Below, piece after piece: positions 46,117 through 58,600 of a stretch of 64,000 nucleotides of DNA (its first letter is position 1; each line of letters opens with the position of its first letter). The notes below the pieces were generated by a model that made no database searches, was not told the origin of the DNA, and saw only the letters and a list, made by a program, of their open reading frames with translations. A program made the position numbers and the translations under genes. This DNA comes from Cercis canadensis (lineage: Eukaryota > Streptophyta > Magnoliopsida > Fabales > Fabaceae), in NCBI GenBank assembly GCA_003255065.1, contig QAOA01008053.1, positions 125,974-189,973 of the forward strand, read 5' to 3'.

Positions 46117-46800
46117 TACAATAACATCGTAGATCAATTTCTGTACAATTTAGCTTGGGGGTCTTTAAGAGTTGTGCAAACATTTCCAATTTATTTTGTG
46201 AATGGTTATTCTTTTCACACATCCATTTGGGCACATAATTGAAAGTCGAATAATTCTGGAGTAGATCTTAGTGAAACATATATTTTATATCATGGAATTG
46301 TAGAAGAGATGATTGAGATAGAGTATCCTAGAATTCCTATTAAGCGATTGACACTTTTTAAGTGTAAATGGTTTGGTCCTTCGTCCATGGGTACAAGAAT
46401 TTGTCCCAAGTATGAGATTATTGAGATTAAATTAAATAGGAGATACAATGGTAATGATATATTTATCTTTGCTCAACAATCGGAGCAAGTATATTTTACA
46501 CCCTCTCCTAACCCAAATCCTAACAAGAGAGATTGATTTATGATGATTAAGATGAAATCAAGGCACACAATTGAATTACGGGATGCTCCATTTCAAGATG
46601 ATAGAACTTTGCACTTCACTAAAGTCTCTTTTCACAACCAAATTGCTGATAATTTAAGAGAAGAGGATGATATGGGAGAAGATTTAAGGGACATGACAAT
46701 TAATGCACATGTTGAAGCTGATGAGGATGCGGGAGAGTATGGTGTAGAAGACGAAGAATCATATGATAGAGGAGCCTGAAACTAAAGAGGAAGTCCCTAG
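46117..46800 (+). pseudogene. CACTA transposase fragment with DUF4216
   Basis: Contains EMIEIEYPRIPIKRLTLFKC then WFGPSSMGTRI, RRYNGNDIFIFAQQSEQVYF and, after a stop, an acidic tail (EDDMGEDLRDM, DEDAGEYGVEDEE). This matches the DUF4216 domain and acidic C-terminus of plant CACTA transposases. A TGA at about 46534 breaks the frame. Confidence 0.8.
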
Positions 46801-46921
46801 TGATTACTTGGTTGAAAGTGATTGATTGTTAAGGTTAATTTATGGTTGACTTATGCCTTTATAAAATTTTGTGGATGTACTTATTACTTAATGCCTCACT
46901 TGCATATTTGATGTTTTTGTA

Positions 46922-48860
46922 TTCACAGATGTCAGGGACAGGCACACGTGCTCGTGGTTTTAGCTCACGAGGCAGAGGCAAAGTTCATGCTCCATTACAG
47001 ACTTATTCTACATCCCTTGACATGCATATTGATCATACACCATCTCCTACTCCCATTGAATCCACCCACATAGCACCATCAGATGCACCATCGACTCAAG
47101 GTTCTTCTGCTACTACGTCCACTGCAGTGGTGTGTGGATCGACTGATAGCAGGCTGTTAGTTCAACCGAATGGAAAGGANTCACTTGCATATTTGATGTT
47201 TTTGTATTCACAGATGTCAGGGACAGGCACACGTGCTCGTGGTTTTAGCTCAAGAGGCAGAGGCAAAGTTCATGCTCCATTACAGACTTATTCTACATCC
47301 CCTGACATGCATATTGATCATACACCATCTCCTACTCCCATTGAATCCACCCACATAGCACCATCAGATGCACCATCGACTCAAGGTTCTTCTGCTACTA
47401 CGTCCACTGCAGTGGTGTGTGGATCGACTGATAGCAGGCTGTTAGTTCAACCGAATGGAAAGGAGTATGATGTGTAAACTTTCTATGTTACTTTGTTGCT
47501 ATTAGTACTATTTTCATATATGTTCTATATATAATAAAATTGCTTATTTCTGTTGTGTAGGTTTATACCAACCATTGGGACAGTTGGTATCATTTCTTCC
47601 GTCATGAAGGCCAAATATGAACAACCGTGGACGGGCTAAAAGGACATTCCCCAAGAAGTGAGAGATATGTGGTGGAACAAATTTCAAGTTATATAATTAA
47701 ATTATATTATTTACTTTACACGTTATGTTTGTCAATTGTGTTTTGCTAGTAGTCTAACTAATATTTTCCTATCATTGGTTTAGAAATATTGTAGGTGGGA
47801 TCCGCAACATGATGTTGCTATTAGGCGGATCTGGGGCCTTAAGTGGGATGAGACGGTCCGATCAAATTTAGTGTCCATTCATAATCGCAAGTCAAAAGGA
47901 AAGTGGTTGTCCACGGAAGTCCTTGACGCACTATGGGGTAAGTGGAGGACTGACCTTGAGTTCAAGGAGAAGTCAAAGTGAAACAAGAAGAATAGATCAG
48001 TTCGTGAGGGCGGATGTCTGAACTGGGGTGGCTCCACTTCTATGTCAGAGCATAAAAGGCGATATGTAAGTTTTTATAAGTATGTCTTAATTGATCACTG
48101 ATAACTAACATAAATTTATTATATGTTTCAGACACGGGAGCTAGGGAGAGAGGCTACCATCCCAGAGCTTTTTTGTAAGTTGAACCATAACGATGAGACA
48201 AACCAGTGGTTAACACCCAGGGTAGAAAGGACTTATGTGAATATCTCTAATTGTAACATAATAATTAATTGAGCTTCTAGCATAATTTATGTATTTTCAC
48301 TGATTACTTTTATTTTGTGTTCTTTTGGAAATAATGTGCAGAGTTCCTTTGAGAAGTTAAAGGAGGATGTTGCAGGCTCAGGATCATCTGTTGATGACTC
48401 TGCCCTCCTTTTTCAAGAAACTGGGGGAAAAAAATAAGAGAGGCCGAGCATATGGATTTGGATCCGAAGTAACATTTTATTCTTCATCCAGGTCCGAATC
48501 CAACAGGTCCGGGTCTTAGTCTGCCGCCACTGCGCCCAACACTGATAAGCTTACCCAGATGCAACAGCGTATTGTAGTTCTTGAGGCCTAATTGGAAGAA
48601 TAACGTACTTGAGATGATCGGTTTGCACAATATGAGGTAGAGTTGAACACACTTAAAGCTAGTGCAGACCGGTTTGCACAACTTGAGAGAGAGATGACCA
48701 CACTGAAAGGATATATCACCAGCCACATGCATGTAGGACATAACAACTCTGAGGCTGCTCCTACTATGCCGTTACGACCTCCAACTATCAATGAAGATAA
48801 TGAGCATTCGGAAGATGCTTCTGAGCAATTTTTAGGAGTTCATTTGTATTTCTAACTATG
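46922..48860 (+). pseudogene. second CACTA protein (Transposase_24-like), multi-exon
   Basis: The first exon (ATG at 46929, MSGTGTRARGFSSRGRGKVH) is Arg/Gly- then Ser/Thr/Pro-rich. The N at 47180 artificially repeats it, so the long 211-codon frame 46842-47477 is an artefact. Later exon-like blocks near 47560-47980 read WDPQHDVAIRRIWGLKWDET then KSKGKWLSTEVLDALWGKW. Near 48530-48740 there is a coiled coil (TQMQQRIVVLEA, QLEREMTTLKGYITSHMHVG). This is the usual plan of the accessory CACTA protein that binds subterminal repeats. In-frame stops occur in the late blocks. Confidence 0.65.
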
Positions 48861-49475
48861 TTTTAAGTTTCCTTACTTGATGATTGGATATTGCATATTT
48901 TATCCCATTTGATTTATATATTTCTGAGATACTTGATACTTTTGCATAGTTCTGAATATGTTTTATTGTTCTGTTGTTTTGCTGTTTTGTTGGATTTGGC
49001 CTAAAAAATAAACTAAATGGTGATGGTAGGGTTTTAAAAAAATTCTAACGGTATTTTCCGTTGGAATTACCGTTGGAATGGTTTTTACAATTTTCTCAAA
49101 ATTTAAAAAAAATTAATAAAAAATAAAATTCCAAAGGTATTTTCCGTTGGAATTACTGTTGAAATTGTGTTTTTATTTTTTTTATTTTTTTAATTTTTTA
49201 GACAATTGAAAAAAACAATTCCCATGGTAATTCCAACGGAAAATACCGTTGAAATTTGTTTTAAAATTATTCTAACGGTAAAATACTATTGGAATTTGTC
49301 GTGGCAATTTTTTCCCTAAAATTGAATTTCAACGGTAAAATTCTATTGGAATTTTGCAATTCCAACGACACAAATTTTATTGGAATTACCGTTGGAATCC
49401 AAAATTCCAATGGAAAAATTTTGTTGGAATCCAGCAATTTTCTTGTAGTGTGTTATTTATCATTTGGAGCTTATG

Positions 49476-49480
<5 letters not shown>

Positions 49481-49512
<32 letters not shown>
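49481..49512. repeat. (GA)16 microsatellite
   Basis: Sixteen uninterrupted GA dinucleotides 30 bp beyond the right end of CACTA 2. Frames through it are compositional. Confidence 0.95.
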
Positions 49513-49515
<3 letters not shown>

Positions 49516-49519
49516 AGTG

Positions 49520-50505
<986 letters not shown>

Positions 50506-51010
50506 TTTGTATTCAGAGTAGTTTTTTTGTTATTATTCTCTTTTGTTACCAAAAAAAAGAAAGAGTATAATTCCAAATGCCAACTATAAAGAACTATTCT
50601 GGAAAAATACATTTCTGTAATATTCAATAAATACGAGCTATTATAATTGAACATGTCAACTCTTATTGTTCAACTAAAATCCTTTTAGTTTGTTCAGACC
50701 TTATTAACCTAAGTACAAACAGGAAATCCTAATTCATAACAAAGATTTCAACACAAAATAGTGACCACAATTATAGCTTGAAAAGCATGAGAACTTCTTG
50801 GTACATGGACATATAAGTTGTGGGGTGCCGCTATTTCTACACCCTAGTTTGCTAATCTCACATCCTATTTAATGTAAAATATGATATAGACTAAACTACC
50901 TTCATTCAATACGATTTTTTTTTTAAATTGACTAATCATGATATATATTTTTTTTTAACTCTTATTACTTGTGGTTCCATTTTTCCTGTAATTATTTCCA
51001 ATCTCATTCA
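50506..51010. other. intergenic DNA in unit C
   Basis: AT-rich, no gene seen. The sequence does not match the P450-BBE interval of unit B, so a rearrangement separates the BBE-like fragment from the P450 promoter copy. Confidence 0.35.
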
Positions 51011-52188
51011 ATATGTTATGTGTGGATAGGCTTTCTTTTATTTGGATTATGTCATAACTTTGAGTCATTTAATATGTACCACTCCATGTGATATTTCATT
51101 TTGTTTTTTTTTCTTTGTTTCTACTTTGGTTATAATTTTGGGTTCAAATGGAATCTAGAAGTTCTAAATATGACTAATACCACTAAACCACAAGCTGTTT
51201 GTTATATGACTTTTTAATTAATGAATTTATTATTCATTTTCTCATATTTTTGCATCATTATAAGTTTGAATCAAATGTGTAACTTAAGATTTTAATGAGA
51301 CCCACTAAATTGTTTTTAAAATGCCCACATTTAAAGGTCAATGAAACAATGTCATTACTTTACAATTACTCTTTTCTAATGGAAGCATGATGTGAAATTG
51401 CTTACGGGAAGTCTGGCCCCTTCGAATAGAATAAAATATCATGAGACTTGCATGGTTACTTCTTGATGTGGAATTAAATGAACTTAGTTAATCTCACTCA
51501 GATTCAGTTATTCAATTACTCTTTTCTAATGGAAGCATGATGTGAAATTGCTTACGGGAAGTCTGGCCCCTTCGAATAGAATAAAATATCATGAGACTTG
51601 CATAGTTACTTTTTGATCTGGAATTAAATGAACTTAGTTAATCTCACTCAAAATTAGCATTCTATCACAGCAATTTATGTGTAAATTGTGTATAACAAGT
51701 TTGTGTTATTTATCATTTTCCATTCATTATTTCTATTAGCTTGCCGTGTCTTCTTCACTTAGCTACCAGAAGTGTTTAAGCTAGGTCTCAGATTCAGTTT
51801 TTCTAGCATAANAACTTAGTTAATCTCACTCAAATTAGCATTCTATCACAGCAATTTATGTGTAAATTGTGTATAACAAGTTTGTGTTATTTATCATTTT
51901 CCATTCATTATTTCTATTAGCTTGCCGTGTCTTCTTCACTTAGCTACCAGAAGTGTTTAAGCTAGGTCTCAGATTCAGTTTTTCTAGCATAATTACCCTT
52001 ATCATATGCATTGCGTACCATGACCATTTCATTATAATAATCATTCATGATATTTAGTCATCCGCTAATGGGTATGTTCAGTTTGATCAATATCTCTCAT
52101 GACTCTGACCAGGTCATAGTACAATACCATAATTTAAGAAGAATAAAACCTCAACCCAATCCATTTTCTTAAAGGCAAAGAATAAAAA
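51011..52188 (+). repeat. unit C P450 upstream region with local duplications
   Basis: Collinear with 35020-35876. It contains an approximately 137-bp direct repeat at a 150-bp period (51364-51500 and 51514-51650, no N) and a 181-bp repeat across the N at 51812 (51631-51811, 51813-51992). The promoter palindrome (52106-52116) and TATA-like box (52128-52138) are retained. Confidence 0.7.
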
Positions 52189-52244
52189 ATGTTCTCTTCA
52201 GTAGTAGCTATTCATGTCTTTCTTTTGGCCTTCATATTTATACT
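52189..52244 (+). pseudogene. P450 5' stub, unit C
   Basis: The ATG and about 18 codons (MFSSVVAIHVFLLAFIFIL) match the intact P450 N-terminal anchor. It then switches abruptly to flank sequence matching 9007 onward. The seam is TATACTATATTTAATAT. Confidence 0.88.
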
Positions 52245-52699
52245 ATATTTAATATATTAATTTGTGATTCCATTATATAATTGAGGCTCTAAAAGTGGAT
52301 GGAGGAAGCGGAAGTAGTTCAGAAACTTCTAATCTTTGACCATTTAGCAATAAATAATACAGATATANTTAGCCATAAATAATACAGATATAATTGCTGA
52401 AAATAAAGAAATCTGTTTCTATTTTATCTATCTAGTTTTACTTATTCTTTATAAATTTTTGGAATAATTCTGACTTTGTAATGTTCTCTATGCAGGTGAC
52501 TAACAAGCTCATTTACATGGCCAAAAAAATAAAAATAAGCTGATTTAAGCTAATTCGGCATGTGATGACAATGTTTATTGTTATTATGTACTTTACTTAC
52601 TTTGTTATTTTTTTTTTTGCGCTGTCAATTACGGCTATATTTGAACTGTAGAACTTAACGCAATCTTGCACCCATTTTATGAACCTTTGGGCTTAGAGT
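52245..52699 (+). repeat. unit D left flank, first part
   Basis: Matches 9007-9420 and 27419-27665 with changes. An N at 52368 separates an approximately 25-bp repeated piece. No genes. Confidence 0.65.
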
Positions 52700-54160
52700 C
52701 GTATTGCTGGAAACCCATGTGTTTGGCCTGGTGTAGGCATTGTAGTTTGTCAGGGTGATTTTTGTGGCATAAAAAAAATGATTTTTCAAAAAAGATATAG
52801 GTCTTTAATTTTTTATTATTGCTTTTTATATTTGGGTCTTTGTAATAAAACAAATATTAGGCCTAATCTATTGTTAGTGTAGCCCATTCGGCCCACTTTT
52901 TAATATTTAAATTTTTGTAAATAATAAATAAATCAGAAAATGAGAGAAAGAATTTTGTAAATAGATTTTTGTGTCATTAGATCTAAGAACACCAATAGGA
53001 GAGCAAGGAATAGATTTCCTCCTCTCCCTATTGGTCCAAATTTTAGCACATTATCTTCATTATGCAAATAGCTAAATTTTTTTTAAAAAAAAAGAAGACA
53101 AATTAAAAGAAAAAAAATAGAGATGGCTGGTGGAGATCAAAGGGCAAGATGGGAAAGTGAAGAAAAATAAAAATATCTAAAAGGAGAGCGCATGTGTGTG
53201 TGAGATGGAAGAGGAAGAAGGGAAAACTGATAGAGAGAAAGAGGAGGTAGGAGACCCAACGTGGAAGATGAAGGGAGAGGAGACTGAATAAGAGAAAATA
53301 GAGAAGAAGAGAGCAAAGAGGAGAAGAAAATAGAGAGGGAGAGAGCTATGGTGGAGAAAAAGAAGCAGAGAGTGAGTAAGGAAATGGGAGAAAGAGAGCT
53401 TGGAGATTGAGAAGGAAGAGGAATTCAAATTTGATTTATAGAACCTAAAGCTTCATAAACGAGTTTGAGCTCCAACAAGGGTAATCTCAGCTCCTTTTAA
53501 ATTTTATCCCCCTATAGAATTTTCCTTTCTCCTATAATTCTGGTTTAGAGTGAGTAATTTGAAAATATGCTATGTTTTTCTTAGTTTTCTTTGAATGCCT
53601 ATTCGGTTGGGTTTTGTAGTGACAATTATATTCTGGATTTTCTAGTTTGGAATGCTCATTGTACCCAATATTTTCTATTTGGCTCATGTTTTCTGTCATT
53701 TGTTTTATTATTTCGTTTTGCTCATTAGAAGTTTGTGGGTTATCTTGGCTTTCTCCAATCTTTGCATTTTTAAGATAACGGAGTGCTTCTTTTATTATTA
53801 TGAAATTAGTTCAAAGGTATTTAGGTGTTTAGCTTATTTTCAATGGAGATGTTGATTGGGTTTATGATGCTGAATTCTATAAGGGATTTTGGTTCTAACT
53901 TTCATAAGATTTGAAGCATGTTTGAATTTAATGTAGAGGTTGTCCAGTAGTTCTTTAGCTAAATGTTTGTATGGAAGTTTTTTTGTTTGTTGATTTTAGC
54001 ATGGAATTCATGTTGGTGGAATAGTTCTCAAATATTTGATTTTCTGGATATGAGCTTGGGTGTGAATTGATGCATCAAAGACACTTGATTTAGCAATTCT
54101 CGCATCTATTGGGTAGTGTTCAGTTTTTATTTTTATTTTTTTTTTATTTTTATCATAGCC

Positions 54161-54810
54161 GGAGCTACAGAGCTCTAATTTGCATAATTCTCATTTTGTT
54201 AGAACCATAAGACATATATCTTCAATGTGTGCAGTTGTCAGAATTTTGTCATGTTTACTTTGCTCCCAATTTCGATTTGAATGTTATGTCTTTGGCAGTT
54301 TTCAGTCTTTTGTCTATAATTTGAATTATAATGCTCCTTTTTGCATGATTCTTCCTTTGTTAGAACTATAAGATGTGTGTCTTTGATATGTGTAGTTTTC
54401 AGATTTTTTTCATGTCTCCCTTGATCCCAGTTTGCATTTCAAGTAGGTGTGTTTTCTGTGCTATCAAGTTGCCAGACAGCTCTGGTAGTCTTAGTCTCTT
54501 AATCCTTCCTGGAGCTACAAAACTCCAATTTGAGTGTTTCTTATCTCATTAAGATCTATATCTTTCATGTGTAAAATTTTTGAAAATTTTTCATTTTCCT
54601 CCTGCTCCCAGTTTCAATCTGAAGGTGGCTGCTTATTCTCCATTGTTGATATTGTCATGTCTCTAGCAGCATTTAGTCTTTTAGTTCTTTCTGGAGCTAC
54701 AGAGCTCGGAATTTAGCATCGTTCATCTTGATAGAACCGTAAGATGTGTGTAATTATTAGAATTTTTTAATTTTTCCACTGCTTCCAGTTCTAATTTGAA
54801 TACGGTGGTT
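54161..54810 (+). repeat. degenerate ~175-bp tandem repeats with GGAGCTACAGAGCTC core
   Basis: The core GGAGCTACAGAGCTC or a close variant occurs at 54161, 54511 and 54693, with a core-less unit near 54332. Each is followed by ATTTGcATaATTC-, AGAACcaTAAGA-, GTGTGcaGTT- and GCTCCCAGTTT-like text at matching offsets. That gives about four decayed units of 170-182 bp. Non-coding. Confidence 0.65.
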
Positions 54811-55653
54811 TTGGATTATGCCTGAGTGACATTTTCTTAATTTTCTATTATTCTATTTTTGTTATTCTATTTTTGTGAGTTTTAGCTTGGTTCTAAGCAT
54901 TGCATAGGAGCTATTGGCAATTCAATTTGGTAATTTCTGCATTTGCCTACGTGAGAGCTAATTGGTAGTCTTATTTTTGGGCAATTGTCTTAAATCCATT
55001 TTTGAGTTCAATTTAGAATAATTATTAGGTTATTGAATTCTCCAAGTTGTAGTCATTGTTTATTGTGTGTCATTTGGGATCCTTCTTGTATGCTTGAGGC
55101 ATGAGACATACTTGAGATAATGACATTTAGTTTTGAATCTTTTAACTTGTATTTGGTGTTTCCTTAAGTAACTTTACATATAACTGAGAGTGATTGTGGT
55201 CATTGGCAAGTTGGAGGGCTTTGCTCGATAAGGCTTTGCTGTAGGAGCAAGAGATTTTTATTCATCTTACTTTATTTTTTTGAATGTAATTAAAGTCCCT
55301 TTCCCCGAGACAAATATTGTAATACTTAAAGTCATGCATTTGCACTGCATATAAAAAATATATCTATGTCGCGTAGTATCTACATGCCCCTTCACTTATC
55401 ATGGAAGGATAGTGCAGGTCAGTCCTATATGTGACGCATTTCTCTATCCGACCTAGGTGAAGGTAGCACCACCCGGACAATCACTTTATGCAATGAAAGG
55501 GTGTAAGGATTTAAGTCTCGGTAGATAAATCATGCATTGCAAGTTTAAATTCTCTGTCTTTATTTTTGTCAAATATTCCTGTAAATATATTTATTATTTT
55601 GGGGTAAATAAAACACACGTTTTGGCCATATTTATGTTCCCACAATAAATTTT

Positions 55654-55962
55654 GGGTAACTATCTTTTAGACAGATGTTGTGGGGCGCCTAACACCTTTC
55701 CCACACACAAACTAACTCCTGAACCATATCTGATTCATAGACCATTTTTACAATTAAAAAGGGGTTTTCCAATTGTTTCCTGTTTTCTTAATACAATTGG
55801 TGGCGACNGGGTAACTATCTTTTAGACAGATATTGTGGGCCGCCTAACACCTTTCCCACACACAAACTAACTCCTGAACCATATCTGATTCACAGACCAT
55901 TTTTACAATTAAAAAGGGGTTTTCCAATTGTTTCCTGTTTTCTTAATACAATTGGTGGCGAC
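55654..55962 (+). repeat. 154-bp direct duplication across an N
   Basis: Copies at 55654-55807 and 55809-55962 differ at a few positions and are separated by the N at 55808. Probably an unmerged contig overlap. Each copy ends in AATTGGTGGCGAC. Confidence 0.85.
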
Positions 55963-56245
55963 TCTTAAGTTTTTTTTTGAAATCTAATCTTTTTTTCTAA
56001 GTCCGTCATTCGTGCCATAGCTACCTTCGGGTACGTTGTGAACCCTAATAATAAGGATGAAATAGGTTCATCTAAACTAGCCAATATTCGAACCTTGGGG
56101 CTAGTACCTAGGGGAATTTTTTAAAATTATCATTAATGCACCAGGCCATTATAGGGGTGCGCCTTTAAGATCATCCAAGGAGAAATTTAGTTTCGTTGTA
56201 CAAAAGTTGGCCCAAGAATACTTTACCGTTAAAATAAAATAAAAA

Positions 56246-58080
56246 AAAAAAGTTGTATAGCTAGATACTTATCTAATTTAGCTTATAATGATGGCCATTA
56301 TGCACTACTAACTAAAACTATAGGAATCCAGCTTCCTTTGGTGGATAAGTTTTGCATTCTATACTTGATTTAAAATATTAGTGAATTAAAGTAGCCAAAA
56401 AATATTAGTGAAATAGTCTATTTGTAATATTAAAATGTTTAATTTATTTAATTTTTGCATTTATATCAATTGTATATATTTAGATTGATAGATTTATTTC
56501 TCAACAAAATAATATTTAAGGTTAGTTTTTGTTTTTTCTTATCCCCATGCATCGCACAGGTGAAAAACACTAGTATTTATTATTTGATTATTTTTCTCTA
56601 TCTCTTGCTAGTTAAGTACCTTCTATCATTATATATGTAATTTAACCCAAGAACCTGGCCCTGACACCAATCTTGAGATGGAGCCAAACTTACCAAACTT
56701 AGTATGAGTCATCCCTACTTTAGGGGTCCTGTTGTAAAAGGACTCACACAAATGTAGGTTTTTGTGAGGGAGCGCAATGAGAGGTAGTTGGCTTATATAC
56801 ATAATTTTATTATTCTTCGTTTGTCCCTCTTAATAATAACAATCACTACCGATCATAGAATCACAACGCTTGATAATCTTGACAATTTTAATGATTATTC
56901 TATACGTATCTATGGTTGATAACTACTCCTTCTCAAATAATTACAAGTCATACTAATAATAACCATATAGTCATTACCATAACAATCAGACCCTCAGTCA
57001 CTAGTTAAGATGTCTAGAAAATTTGTCATCATGAACAAACACTGTCAAATTTCCTCTTCGCAGAAAAATAGGTAGCACATTACATAATAAATACTATCAA
57101 AAATTTGACCTTGTTGGCTTGCTTCTAGAACGTTTCTTTTTTGGTAGGCAATGATATTTGATATGATTGTTGTGACATGTGAAACCTATCTAAAAGTTTG
57201 ATCTTTTGATATTCAGCAAACTACCTAAATCCCTCACTACTAGACCACACCTAATAACTTGATTCACTTAAACTTCAAGTGCACCTCTTTAAAGTTTTTC
57301 TATATGATTTCAATTTTACACACTATCTTACAAAATGTGTGGATAGGCTTTCTTTTATTTGGATTATGTCATAACTTTGAGTCATTTAATATGTACAACA
57401 GCATGTGATATTTCATTTTGTTTTTCTTTTTTTGGTACTTTAGGTATAACTCCAGGTTCAAACATGAAACCTAAAAGTTTTATGTATGACCTCAGTACCA
57501 CTAAACCACAAGTTGTATGTTATGTGACTTTTCAATTAATGAATATAGTATTCATTTTCTCATATTCTTGCATCATTATAAGTTTGAACTGTAGAAGCTT
57601 AACACAATCTTGCACCAATTTTTAGAACCTTTGGGCTTAGAATCGTAGAGCTGGGTACTTATCTAATTTAGCTTAATGATGGCCATTATGCACTACTAAC
57701 TATAACTACAAGAATCCAACTTCCTTTGGTGGATAAGTTTTGCATTCTATAATTGATTTAAAATATTAGTGAATTAAAGTATCAAAAATATATTAGTGTA
57801 ATAGTCTATTTGTTATATTAAAATGTTTAATTTAATTTTTACATTGATATTAATTGTATATTTAGATTTATTTCTAAAAAAAATAATATTATGGTTAAGG
57901 TTTGTTTTTTCTTATCCCCATGCATTGCAAGGGTGAAAAACACTAGTATTTATTGTTTGATTATTTTACTCTACTTCTTTTTTAGTAAAGTACCTTCTCT
58001 TCAGGCGGAGCTAGACTTACCAAACTTGACTTTTATTGTTTTATTGTTTTACTCTACCTCTTTCTAGTTAAGTTCCTTTT
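56246..58080 (+). repeat. unit D left flank, second part
   Basis: Collinear with 27650-29383 and 34581-34740. The point GATATTAATTG (57846-57856) is the unoccupied version of the CACTA 1 insertion site. No genes; the 88-codon frame at 57359-57625 is duplicated flank sequence. Confidence 0.7.
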
Positions 58081-58391
58081 GGCGCAATATGAAGAGATTA
58101 TGTACTTTACATCTCTTTTCTACATCTAGGGTTGAGATGTTTGCTCCTTTAAGGAGAGAGGAGCTAAGACTAACAATGGAATCACTTAAGAAAGCTACAG
58201 CATGGGGCGAGGTTGTGGACCTTAGCGAGATGATACGGGACCTTACAGAGAATATAGTATATAAAATGATATTGGGTCGCACGAAGGATGAATAATTTGA
58301 CCTAAAGGGTCTTATTCTAAAGGCATTTAGTGTTTCTAGAACCTTCAATCTAGTAGATTAAGTGCCTTGGCTAGGTGCATTTGATCTTCAG
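58081..58391 (+). pseudogene. P450 pseudogene exon 1 remnant, unit D
   Basis: Matches the intact P450 from about codon 126 (WRNMKRLCTLHLFSTSRVEM) to the exon 1 end. The first 375 nt are missing. Two in-frame stops occur, after GRTKDE (about 58291-58293) and in the LVD*VPWL segment (about 58358-58360). The CAG|GTATGA donor is kept. Confidence 0.9.
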
Positions 58392-58600
58392 GTATGATCT
58401 TATACCACATTGTTTGCTTTTTGGTTATGATAATTTCATGGTTCTGACAATTGAAATCTAGGGATAATCGTTGCAGTTAAACAAAAAGGTTAGAGATAAT
58501 TGAATAAAAATTCATGAACGATGTTATTCAACCCTATATTTTGATTTTGACACTTTTCAGCTTGGGAGTTTCCTTATAATTTATAAATGAGGATGACACC
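58392..58600 (+). pseudogene. P450 pseudogene intron, first segment
   Basis: Matches 36567-36760 of the intact intron up to the LTR A insertion point. A second copy of its last 150 bp (58448-58600) appears at 62101-62252. Confidence 0.8.

Larger units (their letters stand above)
43483..49450 (+). mobile_element. CACTA (En/Spm) transposon 2
   Basis: Perfect ends: CACTACAAGAAAAATATAG on the left, the inverted AATTTTCTTGTAGTG on the right, and 3-bp target duplicates TGT (43480-43482 and 49451-49453). Both ends carry many subterminal copies of TTCCAACGGTA-type motifs in both orientations (43500-43750, 49030-49440). It encodes DUF4218 and DUF4216 fragments and a second Transposase_24-like gene. 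The main TNP2 (Transposase_21) catalytic region is not visible, so it is probably an internally deleted copy. A different subterminal motif shows it belongs to another family than CACTA 1. Confidence 0.93.
52700..56245 (+). mobile_element. 3.5-kb insertion with an LTR-leader-like module and a 3' A-run
   Basis: The flank reads '...gagtcgtat' on the left and, after an A-rich end (about 56228-56243), 'gttgtatagct' on the right; undisturbed copies read 'gagtcgtagagctgggtac' (27651, 57638). This shows an insertion with a short, imperfect target duplication. Inside are purine-rich DNA (53100-53440), degenerate approximately 175-bp repeats (54160-54810), and at 55650-55970 a 'cgcctaacacctttccc...aattggtggcgactc' module. 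I know that type of sequence from the LTR end and primer-binding region of some plant Ty3/gypsy (Tat/Ogre-like) elements. No protein domains are visible. Classification is uncertain. Confidence 0.5.

Noticed and set aside
46842..47477. 211-codon protein with a perfect internal repeat.
   Set aside because: The repeat is the two sides of the N at 47180, an assembly overlap; the real exon is about half that length.
53177..53428. 83-codon Ser/Phe-rich minus-strand frame.
   Set aside because: It comes from a purine-rich strand; low complexity and no domain.
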